Source of the DNA: CAMPKL01 sp963817465
GTDB taxonomy: Bacteria; Acidobacteriota; Terriglobia; Bryobacterales; UBA6623
Length of the DNA stretch: 64,000 nucleotides
Assembly (NCBI GenBank): GCA_963817465.1
Contig: CAWFOP010000018.1
Location: forward strand, 124,001-188,000
Reading direction: 5' to 3'
Of the stretch, positions 63,927 through 64,000 are shown piece after piece; within the stretch, counting starts at the first letter, position 1, and every line of letters starts with the position of its first letter. The notes beneath the pieces were generated by a model. It saw nothing but the letters and a program-made list of their open reading frames with translations. It did no database searches and was not told where the DNA came from. Made by a program: the position numbers and the translations under genes.

Positions 63927-64000
63927 CGCTCGCCAGGCGCTTGACTTCGCCGCGCCAACGAATACGGCGTTCTTCGCCTGCCTTGCGATTTGTCTGTTTC

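Noticed and set aside
1..64000. CRISPR arrays, tRNA, rRNA, prophage or complete insertion sequences
   Set aside because: No regularly spaced repeats, tRNA-like cloverleaf, rRNA segment, transposase, integrase or phage structural gene was seen. A covariance-model search would be needed to exclude small RNAs.

Overview
The window is about 64 kb of high-GC bacterial chromosome with genes on both strands. I see no rRNA, tRNA, CRISPR array, prophage or intact insertion sequence. The gene content points to Acidobacteriota, most likely a Bryobacterales/Solibacterales-type lineage. The pointers are a TolB-like/TPR regulator, a PSD1 (DUF1549/DUF1553) cytochrome paired with a DUF1501 protein, a TonB receptor with a carboxypeptidase-regulatory domain, a cytochrome-fused PQQ dehydrogenase, GH95 and GH97 glycosidases, a sulfatase, and exported Gfo/Idh/MocA and enolase-superfamily proteins. 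This taxonomic call is inference from gene families, not from a marker gene. Planctomycetes or Verrucomicrobia share several of these families.

Layout. 1-5 kb: the end of a membrane-anchored TPR regulator, a PQQ alcohol dehydrogenase and a PhyH-type dioxygenase. 5-10.6 kb: a LytTR response regulator and a LytS-type membrane histidine kinase on either side of a ZnuD-like TonB receptor. 10.6-18 kb: two small HTH-like proteins, an AsmA-like protein, a DUF2277 protein, a sodium symporter, a GH95 fucosidase and a SCO1-like copper chaperone. 18-27 kb: an alpha/beta hydrolase, NagA, and a minus-strand run of sulfatase, Gfo/Idh oxidoreductase, a secreted glucan-water-dikinase-like protein and a class A beta-lactamase-like serine hydrolase. 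27-33 kb: an exported TIM-barrel lipoprotein, CysE, an OsmC protein, GalU, PncA and a prolyl oligopeptidase. 33-39.6 kb: the PSD1/DUF1501 pair with a clear promoter, then GH97.

39.6-50 kb: a DUF302 protein, a cytochrome c, a CDGSH protein and a candidate envelope-polysaccharide locus. On the minus strand that locus has a YaiO-like outer-membrane barrel, a coiled-coil membrane protein, a DUF11-type secreted protein and a TIGR04282 glycosyltransferase. Facing it on the plus strand are an Hpt/receiver regulator, a HEAT-repeat membrane protein and a processive GT2 synthase. 50-64 kb: an ECF sigma/anti-sigma/secreted-protein operon, a polytopic membrane protein, an exported Gfo/Idh protein, a zinc-ribbon membrane protein, two metallophosphoesterases, an aldo/keto reductase, an AT-hook protein, a DUF4159 protein, a zinc alcohol dehydrogenase and an exported rhamnonate-dehydratase-like protein.

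The general picture is a polysaccharide-degrading heterotroph with a large exported enzyme set. Fourteen genes carry one or two single-base frameshifts, several of them at short homopolymer runs, while the protein sequence on both sides stays conserved. Residual sequencing or assembly error is the simplest explanation, so these genes are annotated across the frameshift. Many start codons lie close behind a -10-like hexamer and lack a Shine-Dalgarno sequence, which suggests short-leader or leaderless transcripts.
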